Origin: Candidatus Dormiibacterota bacterium
GTDB lineage: Bacteria > Chloroflexota > Dormibacteria > Aeolococcales > Bog-877
Assembly (NCBI GenBank): GCA_030038765.1
Contig: JASHRA010000266.1
Span: 1-11,811 of the forward strand
Direction of reading: 5' to 3'
Length of the DNA: 11,811 nucleotides
Shown here: positions 6,591 through 11,811 of the stretch, one piece after another
How the letters are laid out: every line of letters starts with the position of its first letter
How positions within the stretch are numbered: position 1 is the stretch's first letter
Notes under the pieces: generated by a model
Told to the model about the DNA's origin: nothing
Database searches by the model: none
The model's input: the letters and a program-made list of their open reading frames with translations, nothing else
Translations under genes and position numbers: made by a program

Positions 6591-8063
6591 GTGACCCAGC
6601 CGCCTTCCCCCGGAGCCGAGGCGGGGAGCGGCGCCGAGGAGGCGCGGACGTCCCGGGCCTCGCACGACCAGGCCACCCCCGAGGCGCTCTTGGACTTCGT
6701 CACCCAGGGCTGGGGGGAGCCCCGCGTCGAGGCGCCGGAGCTCATCTCCGGTGCCGAGCTCTACCGCCAGCGCCGCCAGCAGCTGTCGGAGCGCTTCCCG
6801 GGCCAGCTGATCGTGGTCCCGAGCGGGATGGAGAAGGTGCGCGCCAACGACACCACCTATCCCTTCCGACCCGGGACCGACTTCCTCTACCTGGTCGGAG
6901 AGGGCGCGCCCGACGAGGTCCTGGTGCTGGAGCCGCGCCCCGAGGGAGGCCACCGCGAGCAGCTCTTCACCACGCCCGCCCCGGACTTCCAGAGCACCGG
7001 CTTCTTCACCGACCGGGTCAGGGGTGCCTTCTGGGTCGGCGCTTCCCGGGGACCGGAGCGCACCGAGGCGCGGCTCGGGGTCTCGGCCAAAGCCCTGGAG
7101 GGGCTGCCCGGCCTGGTCCGGGCCCACGACCGGGGAGCCGTGCTGCGGGGCGTGGATCCCCGAGTGGACCGCCTGGCGGCGGACCTGGCCGGTCCGGATG
7201 CGGAGCTGGCGGAGCAGCTCTCGGAGATGCGCCTGATCAAGGACTCGCTCGAGGTGGAGCTTCTGGAGGAGGCCTGCGACATCACCCGCCAGGCCTTCGA
7301 GGAAGTGGTCCGGGCGCTGCCCCGGGCCCGCACCGAGCGCGACGTGGAGGTGGCCTTCTTCGCCCGTGCCCGGGCCCAGGGCAACGACACCGGCTACTCC
7401 ACCATCGCCGCCGCCGGCGAGCACGCGACCGTCCTCCACTGGAGCCGCAACGACGGCCCGGTCCGACCCGGGGAGCTGCTCCTGCTGGACGCCGGGGTCG
7501 AGACCCGGCGCTATTACACCGCCGACATCACCCGCACCATGCCCGTCAACGGCCACTTCTCGGACGTCCAGAGACGGATCTACCGCCTCGTGTACGAGGC
7601 ACAGCTGGCGGCGCTGGCGGAGGTCCAGCCGGGGAACGACTTCCTCGCCCCCAACCGAGCCGCCATGGCGGTGCTGGCGCAGGGGCTGGAGGAGCTGGGA
7701 GTGCTGCCGGTGAGCGCCCAGCGCTCGCTCCAGCCGGACCAGCAGCAGCACCAGCGCTTCACCCTGCACGCGGTCAGCCACATGCTCGGCCTGGACGTCC
7801 ACGACTGTGCCCGCGCCCGGGGCGAGACCTACCGCGAGGGCCAGCTGCGCGAGGGCATGGTGCTGACGGTCGAGCCCGGTCTCTACTTCCAGCCGCACGA
7901 CCTCACCATCCCCGAGGAGCTGCGCGGCATCGGCGTTCGCATCGAGGACGACGTCCTGGTGACGGCCGGTGGGCACCGCCTCCTCAGCCGCGGTCTGCCC
8001 TCGGCGCCGGAGGAGCTGGAGGCCTGGATGGCCGCCATCTGGCAGGGGTCGCCGGGCGCCTGA
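6591..8063 (+). CDS. pepP: Xaa-Pro aminopeptidase (aminopeptidase P, M24B)
   Basis: A 490-residue cytoplasmic metallopeptidase that removes N-terminal residues preceding proline. Residues 50-190 form the AMP_N domain (LISGAELYRQRRQQL, then TDFLYLVGE). The pita-bread catalytic domain follows from about 215. All five dimetal ligands are in place: D300 (LLLDAGVE), D312 (YTADITRT), H397 (HAVSHMLGLDVHD), E428 (TVEPGLY) and E452 (VRIEDDV); H283, H393 and H404 match the conserved accessory histidines. The first 45 residues are a low-complexity acidic extension. GTG 6591 is chosen because of the TAAGAT hexamer 6 nt before it; ATGs further in would cut conserved sequence. It is transcribed divergently from glgP and converges on the ClpS/DUF2017 operon with only 6 bp between stops. 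Confidence 0.93.
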   Translation: MTQPPSPGAEAGSGAEEARTSRASHDQATPEALLDFVTQGWGEPRVEAPELISGAELYRQRRQQLSERFPGQLIVVPSGMEKVRANDTTYPFRPGTDFLYLVGEGAPDEVLVLEPRPEGGHREQLFTTPAPDFQSTGFFTDRVRGAFWVGASRGPERTEARLGVSAKALEGLPGLVRAHDRGAVLRGVDPRVDRLAADLAGPDAELAEQLSEMRLIKDSLEVELLEEACDITRQAFEEVVRALPRARTERDVEVAFFARARAQGNDTGYSTIAAAGEHATVLHWSRNDGPVRPGELLLLDAGVETRRYYTADITRTMPVNGHFSDVQRRIYRLVYEAQLAALAEVQPGNDFLAPNRAAMAVLAQGLEELGVLPVSAQRSLQPDQQQHQRFTLHAVSHMLGLDVHDCARARGETYREGQLREGMVLTVEPGLYFQPHDLTIPEELRGIGVRIEDDVLVTAGGHRLLSRGLPSAPEELEAWMAAIWQGSPGA

Positions 8064-8075
8064 GCCGGCTCAGGC
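8058..8075. repeat. 18-bp perfect palindrome spanning both convergent stop codons
   Basis: GCCTGAGCCGGCTCAGGC reads the same on both strands and contains the aminopeptidase TGA (8061-8063) and the DUF2017 TGA (8072-8070 on the minus strand). As RNA it would fold into a 7-bp stem with a CCGG loop. It may act as a compact bidirectional terminator or attenuator, but there is no T tract on either side. Confidence 0.5.
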
Positions 8076-8519
8076 CTGCTCCAGGGCCTCGACCAGTTCC
8101 TCCTGGACCCAGCTCAGCAGGTGGAGCGTGGCCAGCGGCGGGCGGCGGTGCTCCTGGGGGCTGAACTGGTCCTCCCAGCCGTCCGACTTGATCCCGAGGC
8201 GCTCCGCCAGGGCCAGGCGGAGGACGTTGAAGGAGCGCAGCCAGGCCATGGCCTGGTCGGTCGAGAGCAGGATCCGCTGGTCCGACTCGAGCAGGTCGCG
8301 GACCTGGGCCAGGTCCTGGGCCCGGGCCTGCTCCAGGTCGCCCACCACCAGGCGCTCGTACTCCCGCTCCAGTCCCTCGTCCTCGTAGGCGCGGGGGCGC
8401 ACCCAGCGGGACTCCTCGACCAGCGGCTCCAGCCGCTCCAGGATGCGCAGCAGCGCCTTGCGCTCGCCGCGGCTGACCCTCAGCTGGACCAGCTCACCCT
8501 GTCTCGATATCTGGGCCAA
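8070..8519 (-). CDS. DUF2017 family protein (ClpS-associated)
   Basis: A 149-residue soluble, highly charged, mostly helical protein. It fits the DUF2017 family, typically encoded directly after clpS in actinobacteria. Recognisable stretches are LVQLRVSRGERKALLRILERLEPLV at the N-terminus, a central region with LLSTDQAMAWLRSFNVLRLALAERLGI, and a closing ATLHLLSWVQEELVEAL. Function is unknown; the constant pairing suggests a role with the N-degron/Clp protease pathway. The start is TTG at 8519-8517, only 2 nt after the ClpS TGA, so it is translationally coupled to clpS. It lacks signal peptide and membrane segments. Confidence 0.85.
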   Translation of the reverse strand: MAQISRQGELVQLRVSRGERKALLRILERLEPLVEESRWVRPRAYEDEGLEREYERLVVGDLEQARAQDLAQVRDLLESDQRILLSTDQAMAWLRSFNVLRLALAERLGIKSDGWEDQFSPQEHRRPPLATLHLLSWVQEELVEALEQA

Positions 8520-8521
8520 TC

Positions 8522-8818
8522 TCAGTCGCGGGCAAGGGTCGCCTGCAGACCGTGGGCGTGCAGCTGGGCCACCGAGACCTCGGCCCGCTCCCGGGGTTCG
8601 GTGGCGACCACGGCCCGTCCCTCGTTGTGGACCTGGAGCATGAGGCGGGTGGCGGTCTCCCGGTCGTATCCGAAGAGACGCCGGAAGACGAAGACGACAT
8701 AGGTCATGAGGGTCACGGGGTCATTCCAGACCACCACCTGCCAGGGTCGGTCCCGCTCCAGGTCGGCCCGCTGCGCGGCCCCCGTCTCCCTCACCACCAG
8801 CTCGTTGGGCGCGCTCAC
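8522..8818 (-). CDS. clpS: ATP-dependent Clp protease adaptor ClpS
   Basis: A 98-residue adaptor that binds N-degrons and delivers them to the ClpA/ClpC-ClpP protease. The core begins at residue 26 (WQVVVWNDPVTLMTYVV) and continues with LMLQVHNEGRAVV and REAE-like RERAEVSVAQLHAHGLQATL. N-degron pocket residues are present: N32, D33, T36, M38, M60, V63 and H64. The third acidic position of the E. coli NDD motif is proline (NDP), which is normal in actinobacterial ClpS. The first 24 residues are a variable tail used for contact with the AAA+ partner. GTG 8818 lies 8 nt after a TACCTT hexamer, suggesting a leaderless or nearly leaderless mRNA. It is followed at once by the DUF2017 gene. Confidence 0.95.
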   Translation of the reverse strand: MSAPNELVVRETGAAQRADLERDRPWQVVVWNDPVTLMTYVVFVFRRLFGYDRETATRLMLQVHNEGRAVVATEPRERAEVSVAQLHAHGLQATLARD

Positions 8819-8826
8819 GGGGGACT

Positions 8827-8832
8827 AAGGTA
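8827..8832 (-). promoter_or_regulatory. -10-like hexamer TACCTT of clpS
   Basis: On the minus strand TACCTT is followed by 8 nt (AGTCCCCC) and the GTG start of clpS. No Shine-Dalgarno is seen. Matches the TANNNT pattern found at other starts in the window. Confidence 0.4.
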
Positions 8833-8896
8833 GCGCGCCGAGCGCGACTTGGCACCTCGGCTACTGGCCCCCGGCCTGAGGCTCTCCGCCATCCGC

Positions 8897-8902
8897 TACC
8901 CT
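8897..8902 (+). promoter_or_regulatory. -10-like hexamer TACCCT of the copper lipoprotein gene
   Basis: TACCCT is followed by 7 nt (GGGCCCG) and ATG 8910. There is no ribosome-binding site in the gap. The 91-bp interval 8819-8909 holds this promoter and the divergent clpS promoter and nothing else I can recognise. Confidence 0.4.
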
Positions 8903-8909
8903 GGGCCCG

Positions 8910-9800
8910 ATGCACCTTGCGGGTCCAGCTCCGGCCAGGCTCAGGAAACGGTCCCATCCGCATCTGCAGCGCCTGCTCCCGGTGCTGGGATTCTGCGGTC
9001 TCGCGGCCCTGGTCCTGGCCGGCTGCGGCCCCGGCCCGAGCTCCAGCCCGGACAGCGGGGTGGGCTGCTCCGTGACGGTCAGCATCCCCAGCTTCGGCGG
9101 CAGCCTGCTGGGGACGGTGAGGGCCAGCGCCGAGGGTCACCAGTACAGCTTCAGCCGCAACGTCAACACCATCCCCGTGGGCTGCGGCGAGCAGGCGCAG
9201 CTGAGCGTCTCGGCGGCCGACCCCGCCAGCCATCCCTTCACCGGCTGGAGCGGCGGCAAGGGCAGCTCCGCGTCGATCACGGTGACGGTGACGGGCCCGC
9301 TCACCATCTCGCCAGCCTTCCGGGTGCCGCTCGCCAGCCCCTCGCCCAGCCCGGCGCCGAGCCCCAGCTCCAGCCCCAGCACGGTCACCCTCGACCAGTG
9401 GGTGTCCTATGACGCCGCCGACAGGACGGTGACCTGGAAGCTGGTGGCCGGGGCGCCCTCGGTCAATCGCGGCCTCAACTTCGACAACGAGGACTTCGGG
9501 CACATGAAGGTGACGGTGCCGGTGGGCTGGACGGTGACCATCGACTTCAGCAACGCCGGCACCATCTACCACTCGGCCGCCGTGGTCAGCGGCGCCACCA
9601 GCACGACGCCGGTCTTCGCCGGGGCCACCACCCCCCAGCCAACGCAGGGCACCGCTCCGGGCCAGAGCGTGACCTTCACCTTCGTGGCCAGCCAGGCGGG
9701 CTCCTACCGCATGGCCTGCCTCATGCCCGGTCACGAGGGAGCCGGGATGTGGGAGAGCTTCCAGGTGACCGCTGGCGGCCACCCCACGGCCACGCTCTAG
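8910..9800 (+). CDS. Sulfocyanin-like cupredoxin lipoprotein with N-terminal bacterial repeat domain
   Basis: A 296-residue surface lipoprotein. Residues 1-39 are a long signal peptide with basic RLRKR, hydrophobic LAALVLAG and lipobox cysteine C39. Residues 53-138 resemble the divergent InlB B-repeat type (FTGWSGGKGS, then TVTVTGPLTISPAF) with cysteines at 53 and 92. A Ser/Pro linker (142-157, SPSPSPAPSPSSSPS) leads to a C-terminal type I copper domain: GLNFDNEDFGHMKVTVPVGWTVTIDF is typical of sulfocyanins. The copper ligands read H221 (IYHSA), C270, H275 and M280 (MACLMPGHEGAGMW). It probably carries electrons or binds copper at the outer face of the membrane; the redox partner is unknown and no oxidase genes are in view. 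Start ATG 8910 fits the TACCCT hexamer 7 nt before it. Confidence 0.88.
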   Translation: MHLAGPAPARLRKRSHPHLQRLLPVLGFCGLAALVLAGCGPGPSSSPDSGVGCSVTVSIPSFGGSLLGTVRASAEGHQYSFSRNVNTIPVGCGEQAQLSVSAADPASHPFTGWSGGKGSSASITVTVTGPLTISPAFRVPLASPSPSPAPSPSSSPSTVTLDQWVSYDAADRTVTWKLVAGAPSVNRGLNFDNEDFGHMKVTVPVGWTVTIDFSNAGTIYHSAAVVSGATSTTPVFAGATTPQPTQGTAPGQSVTFTFVASQAGSYRMACLMPGHEGAGMWESFQVTAGGHPTATL

Positions 9801-9816
9801 CCCGGGCGAACGTCGG

Positions 9817-9840
9817 GCGCCGGCCTCCGCTGGTCGGCGC
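9817..9840 (+). terminator. GC-rich hairpin after the copper lipoprotein gene (candidate terminator)
   Basis: Arms GCGCCGGCC (9817-9825) and GGTCGGCGC (9832-9840) form a 9-bp stem with one G-U pair and a 6-nt loop TCCGCT, 16 nt after the stop codon. There is no T tract, as is common in very GC-rich genomes. A role in termination is inferred. Confidence 0.45.
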
Positions 9841-9892
9841 GCAAGCGCTCCCCCCGTGACGGCGGGGCGATACTGACAGCCTCCGGAGCCTT

Positions 9893-9900
9893 AGGAGGTG
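9893..9900 (+). promoter_or_regulatory. Strong Shine-Dalgarno AGGAGGTG fixing the AIM24-family start
   Basis: AGGAGGTG lies 8 nt before GTG 9909 and matches the anti-Shine-Dalgarno almost perfectly. It decides the GTG start. This is the only start in the window with such a site, in contrast to the leaderless-looking genes. Confidence 0.75.
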
Positions 9901-9908
9901 AGCCCGCC

Positions 9909-10607
9909 GTGAACCCGCCCCAGATCCTGCCCAGCCGCATCCGCGAGGGCCTGGCTCCTGGGGTCTCCTACCTCGTGGAGGGCGAGCTGGTGCCGATGCT
10001 GCACTGCAGCCTGGACGGGTCCATGCCGGTCTACTTCGAGCACCACGTGGTCCTCTGGAAGGACCCTCGGCTCAACATCCGCCTCAAGGCGGTGCGCGGG
10101 GCCGTGCGACGCATGGTGGCAGGCCGCGAGGTCTTCCTCACCGAGGCCCGCGGCGAGGGGGACATCGCCTTCTCCCGGGACGCGCCGGGGCAGGTCTTCC
10201 CCCTGGAGCTGCCCCGTGGCGCTTCGATCCTGGTGCGGGAGCACCAGTTCCTCGCCGCCACCGGCTCGGTGCGCTACTCCGCCAGTCACCTGAAGGGGAT
10301 CAGCAACAACCTCTTCGGTGACAGCGGCTTCTGGGTCGACCATTTCGAGGCCAAGGACAGCGACGGAGTGGTCTGGCTGCACGGGTTCGGCAACGTCTTC
10401 GAGAAGCAGCTAGACCCGGGTGAGGAGATCGACGTGGAGCCCGGGGGCTGGGTCTACATGGACCCCGAGGTGCGCATGCGACCCGCCGTCTACGGCCTGC
10501 GCACCGGCATCTTCGCCGGCGTCGGCGAGCTCGTCTTCAACCGCCTGCGGGGTCCCGGACGGGTGGGCATCCAGTCCATGTACCTTCACCTACCGAGCGG
10601 CGATTAG
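9909..10607 (+). CDS. AIM24 family protein (PF01987/TIGR00266)
   Basis: A 232-residue soluble beta-rich protein of the AIM24/TIGR00266 family, a single-domain fold of unknown biochemical role related to yeast mitochondrial Aim24. Supporting segments are SYLVEGELVPMLHCSL at the N-terminus, VRGAVRRMVAGREVFLTEARGEGDIAFS (the family's G-R-M-x-G-E-x-F/L strand), PGQVFPLELPRGASILVREHQFLAA in the middle, and VWLHGFGNVFEKQLDPGEEIDVEPGGWV near the C-terminus, the usual position of the G-G-x-V turn. No signal peptide or membrane segment is present. The GTG start is fixed by AGGAGGTG. It lies 108 bp after the copper lipoprotein gene with a hairpin between them, so it may be its own transcription unit. 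It is the last gene with the window's typical high-GC codon use. Confidence 0.85.
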   Translation: MNPPQILPSRIREGLAPGVSYLVEGELVPMLHCSLDGSMPVYFEHHVVLWKDPRLNIRLKAVRGAVRRMVAGREVFLTEARGEGDIAFSRDAPGQVFPLELPRGASILVREHQFLAATGSVRYSASHLKGISNNLFGDSGFWVDHFEAKDSDGVVWLHGFGNVFEKQLDPGEEIDVEPGGWVYMDPEVRMRPAVYGLRTGIFAGVGELVFNRLRGPGRVGIQSMYLHLPSGD

Positions 10608-10622
10608 CCGAACCGAATCGCC
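10599..10622 (+). terminator. Inverted repeat GGCGATT-N10-AATCGCC at the end of the AIM24-family gene
   Basis: A perfect 7-bp stem with a 10-nt loop (AGCCGAACCG) overlaps the TAG stop and is followed by TTGCTCGTC, only a poor U-tail. Likely the transcript end of the preceding gene; it also marks the boundary to the gene-poor region. Confidence 0.4.
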
Positions 10623-10707
10623 TTGCTCGTCCCCGCCGTCTGCGCGCCTCCCAGGAGGCGACACCCGTGAGCCAAAGTTATGCTTCGGAGGCTCGCGACT
10701 CGGCGCT

Positions 10708-11145
10708 TTACCGCCGGAACGCTAGGCGAAGCATCGCGCCGCCCGGTTCAGTTTCACGCCAGAAGCTTGACCCTGCAAGAAGGCAAATCCCTGCGATGGG
10801 TGAAAGCAAACTCGCCGCCTCGGCCAAACCCAACCGGATCAGGAATTCGCTTGGCGGCCCGCTACGGGTTAGTAGCGTGGTCCCTATCGATTGGACGGTC
10901 CCGAGCAGCCAGGTCACAGCGCCAATGGTCAGGCCGGCGATTGCTAGAGACCGCCACGAAGGCCCAGGGCGGCGCCGGCCACGCCGACTAAAACGCGGCT
11001 GAACCAAGAGAATGAGCGCATCGGCAGCTCGTTCGGGGCCACTTGCAAGCTTCAGAATTTGCTCTGAGTCCAGTGGCAGCCAACGACGATCAACCGGCTC
11101 AGCGCGCCCGCAGCACCGGCGTGAGCAGCGAAGCAGACCTGCCAA
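10708..11145 (-). CDS. Hypothetical small membrane protein, possibly frameshifted
   Basis: An open frame of 145 codons whose only protein-like part is the C-terminal 80 residues: two hydrophobic stretches, SLAIAGLTIGAVTWLLGTV and LAEAASLLSPIAGICLLAG, joined by a short polar loop. The N-terminal 65 residues (with RFSRRGRRRPGPSW) look like out-of-frame translation. In another minus-strand frame an ATG at 11021 opens MRSFSWFSRVLVGVAGAALGLRGGL and stops at 10944, which would be a natural membrane-protein N-terminus for the same gene. One indel near 10950 would join them. Codon use is less G/C-biased at third positions (ATT, CTT, GCA, TCA, GAA) than in the rest of the window. No family recognised; it may be a decayed gene. 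Confidence 0.33.
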   Translation of the reverse strand: MAGLLRCSRRCCGRAEPVDRRWLPLDSEQILKLASGPERAADALILLVQPRFSRRGRRRPGPSWRSLAIAGLTIGAVTWLLGTVQSIGTTLLTRSGPPSEFLIRLGLAEAASLLSPIAGICLLAGSSFWRETEPGGAMLRLAFRR

Positions 11146-11381
11146 TTCGACATCACGTCTGCTGCGGCGGCGGCCCAGGGACCGGCGTCCATGACGCCTT
11201 GCAGGCAGCCGCGTCCAAAGTCGCCGATTGACCGCGAGCCAAGGCTTCCAGTCGCAAGATCACGTGTTCGCTCACTGCTCGCCGCCGAAGCCTAGCCACC
11301 CTCGGCCGGAGCTGCAGGCGACCGGCCCCCATTTGAAATCGCCCTGAGCGATCGGTCGAGGGTGAAGTGGCGCCTTGGGTG
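11146..11381. other. Gene-poor stretch with no supported feature
   Basis: Together with 10623-10707 and the weak ORF between, this forms a gap of roughly 770 bp between the AIM24-family and deazaflavin-oxidoreductase genes. Open frames here are short, Arg/Pro/Ser-rich and overlap in several frames, as expected by chance. No tRNA, repeat array, transposase remnant or clear promoter was seen. Confidence 0.5.
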
Positions 11382-11741
11382 TCATCCCGGCGGAGACACC
11401 GTGTTGCAATGGAGGAGCCGGAAGTCCGTGCGCCTCAGGATCGTCAAGATCGTTCGGAGGGGAAGCGGATAGGCCGCGCGGCCGACGCGCGCATCACACG
11501 GCTCGATGGCGTCGATGCAGTATTCCTTCCCGTGGCGAACGACAGTGCAGCCCCCGGCGGCGACGATGTTGCGATACCAGTTCGCGTCCTCGCCGAAGGT
11601 CAGCTCAGCGACGAACCCGTCGGGCACTCGGGCCAAGATCAACGGCGTCTCGTAGGTGCGGCCGGACCGACGCCCGACGTGCCGGACCAAGGCGCACGGC
11701 CCGCCAGCGGACCGCGCAATCCGTACGGTCGCCCGGTTCAC
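11382..11741 (-). CDS. Nitroreductase-family deazaflavin (F420)-dependent oxidoreductase
   Basis: A 119-residue single-domain protein of the split beta-barrel F420H2-binding family (TIGR00026/PF04075, Ddn-like). Diagnostic segments are LVRHVGRRSGRTYETPL (residues 18-34), the conserved GR-SG strand, and NWYRNIVAAGGCTVVRHGKEY (54-74), the W-x-R-N-x-x-AAGG-C cofactor-side motif. A closing LLHCNT corresponds to the usual DFLELRR end. Members use reduced F420 or bind flavin or lipid ligands; the substrate cannot be told. The start GTG 11741 follows an in-frame TAG at 11762-11760, so the N-terminus is short and lacks the membrane-associated helix of longer relatives; a CTG at 11753 would add four residues. 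It stands alone, beyond the gene-poor region. Confidence 0.8.
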   Translation of the reverse strand: MNRATVRIARSAGGPCALVRHVGRRSGRTYETPLILARVPDGFVAELTFGEDANWYRNIVAAGGCTVVRHGKEYCIDAIEPCDARVGRAAYPLPLRTILTILRRTDFRLLHCNTVSPPG

Positions 11742-11780
11742 GGTGTTGACCAGCTGCGCCTAGGTATACTTCCCAGAGAG

Positions 11781-11811
11781 GTGGTTGACACGGGTCACGG
11801 GGGCAAGGCCG
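11781..11811 (+). CDS. Possible start of a gene running off the right edge
   Basis: GTG at 11781 opens a frame (VVDTGHGGKA) that is unbroken to the window end. A perfect -10 hexamer TATACT (11765-11770) lies 10 nt before it, and the weak purine stretch AGAGAG abuts the GTG. It would be divergent from the deazaflavin-oxidoreductase gene. Ten codons are too few for a family call. Confidence 0.2.
   Translation, partial: MVDTGHGGKA

Noticed and set aside
4156..6594. 812-codon plus-strand open frame opposite glgP
   Set aside because: Low-complexity translation with no domains; the minus strand has a complete phosphorylase with its PLP lysine.
5769..7976. 735-codon minus-strand open frame across glgP and the aminopeptidase
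   Set aside because: Crosses two well-supported genes and the divergent promoter; the sequence looks like frame noise.
9354..9383. Short CCAGCCCCAGCTCCAG-like repeats
   Set aside because: These encode the Ser/Pro linker of the copper lipoprotein and are not an independent DNA repeat or CRISPR.
10680..11231. Several short plus-strand open frames in the gene-poor region
   Set aside because: Arg/Ser/Pro-rich, overlapping in different frames, without ribosome-binding sites or recognisable segments.
11746..11770. TTGACC and TATACT as a promoter pair on the plus strand
   Set aside because: The spacer is only 13 bp, too short for a normal sigma-70-type promoter; TATACT was kept only as a lone -10-like element.
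11785..11790. Perfect TTGACA hexamer near the right edge as a -35 box
   Set aside because: Its -10 partner would fall at or beyond the window end, and the hexamer lies inside the possible partial reading frame from 11781.

Overview
The window is very GC-rich with strong G/C preference at third codon positions, GTG and TTG starts, an actinobacterial-type ClpS paired with DUF2017, and an F420-type (deazaflavin) oxidoreductase. This points to an Actinomycetota or an actinobacteria-like deep lineage such as Dormibacterota or a related Chloroflexota neighbour. I cannot fix the taxon from sequence alone. Gene content is mostly chromosomal housekeeping and accessory metabolism. I found no RNA genes, insertion sequences, phage genes or CRISPR.

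Layout. Positions 1-6501 are all on the minus strand, read from high to low coordinates: an alpha-glucan (glycogen) phosphorylase, an unrecognised two-domain protein whose C-terminal part looks like a nucleoside phosphorylase, a pterin-4a-carbinolamine dehydratase (PCD) joined by an ATGA overlap, then after about 88 bp a molybdate/tungstate ABC transporter (binding protein, permease, and an ATPase cut off by the window edge). A short divergent promoter region (6502-6590) separates this from a plus-strand Xaa-Pro aminopeptidase (6591-8063). That gene converges almost stop-to-stop on a minus-strand ClpS-DUF2017 operon (8818-8070), so a protein-turnover block sits in the middle of the window. Divergent from clpS is a sulfocyanin-like copper lipoprotein (8910-9800), followed by an AIM24-family protein (9909-10607).

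From about 10608 the character changes. There is a roughly 770-bp stretch of lower and more mixed codon composition holding only one weak, possibly frameshifted membrane ORF, then a minus-strand deazaflavin-dependent nitroreductase-family gene (11741-11382). A possible partial gene begins at the right edge.

The genes fall into small functional groups: glycogen breakdown, pterin plus Mo/W uptake (compatible with molybdenum cofactor use), peptide and N-end-rule degradation, and copper redox chemistry at the cell surface. Five transcription units share a TANNNT -10-like hexamer 6-8 nt before the start codon, which suggests leaderless transcripts are the rule here. The AIM24 gene instead has a strong Shine-Dalgarno. 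The most interesting unknown is the phosphorylase-coupled two-domain gene, which also has an abnormal translation start.
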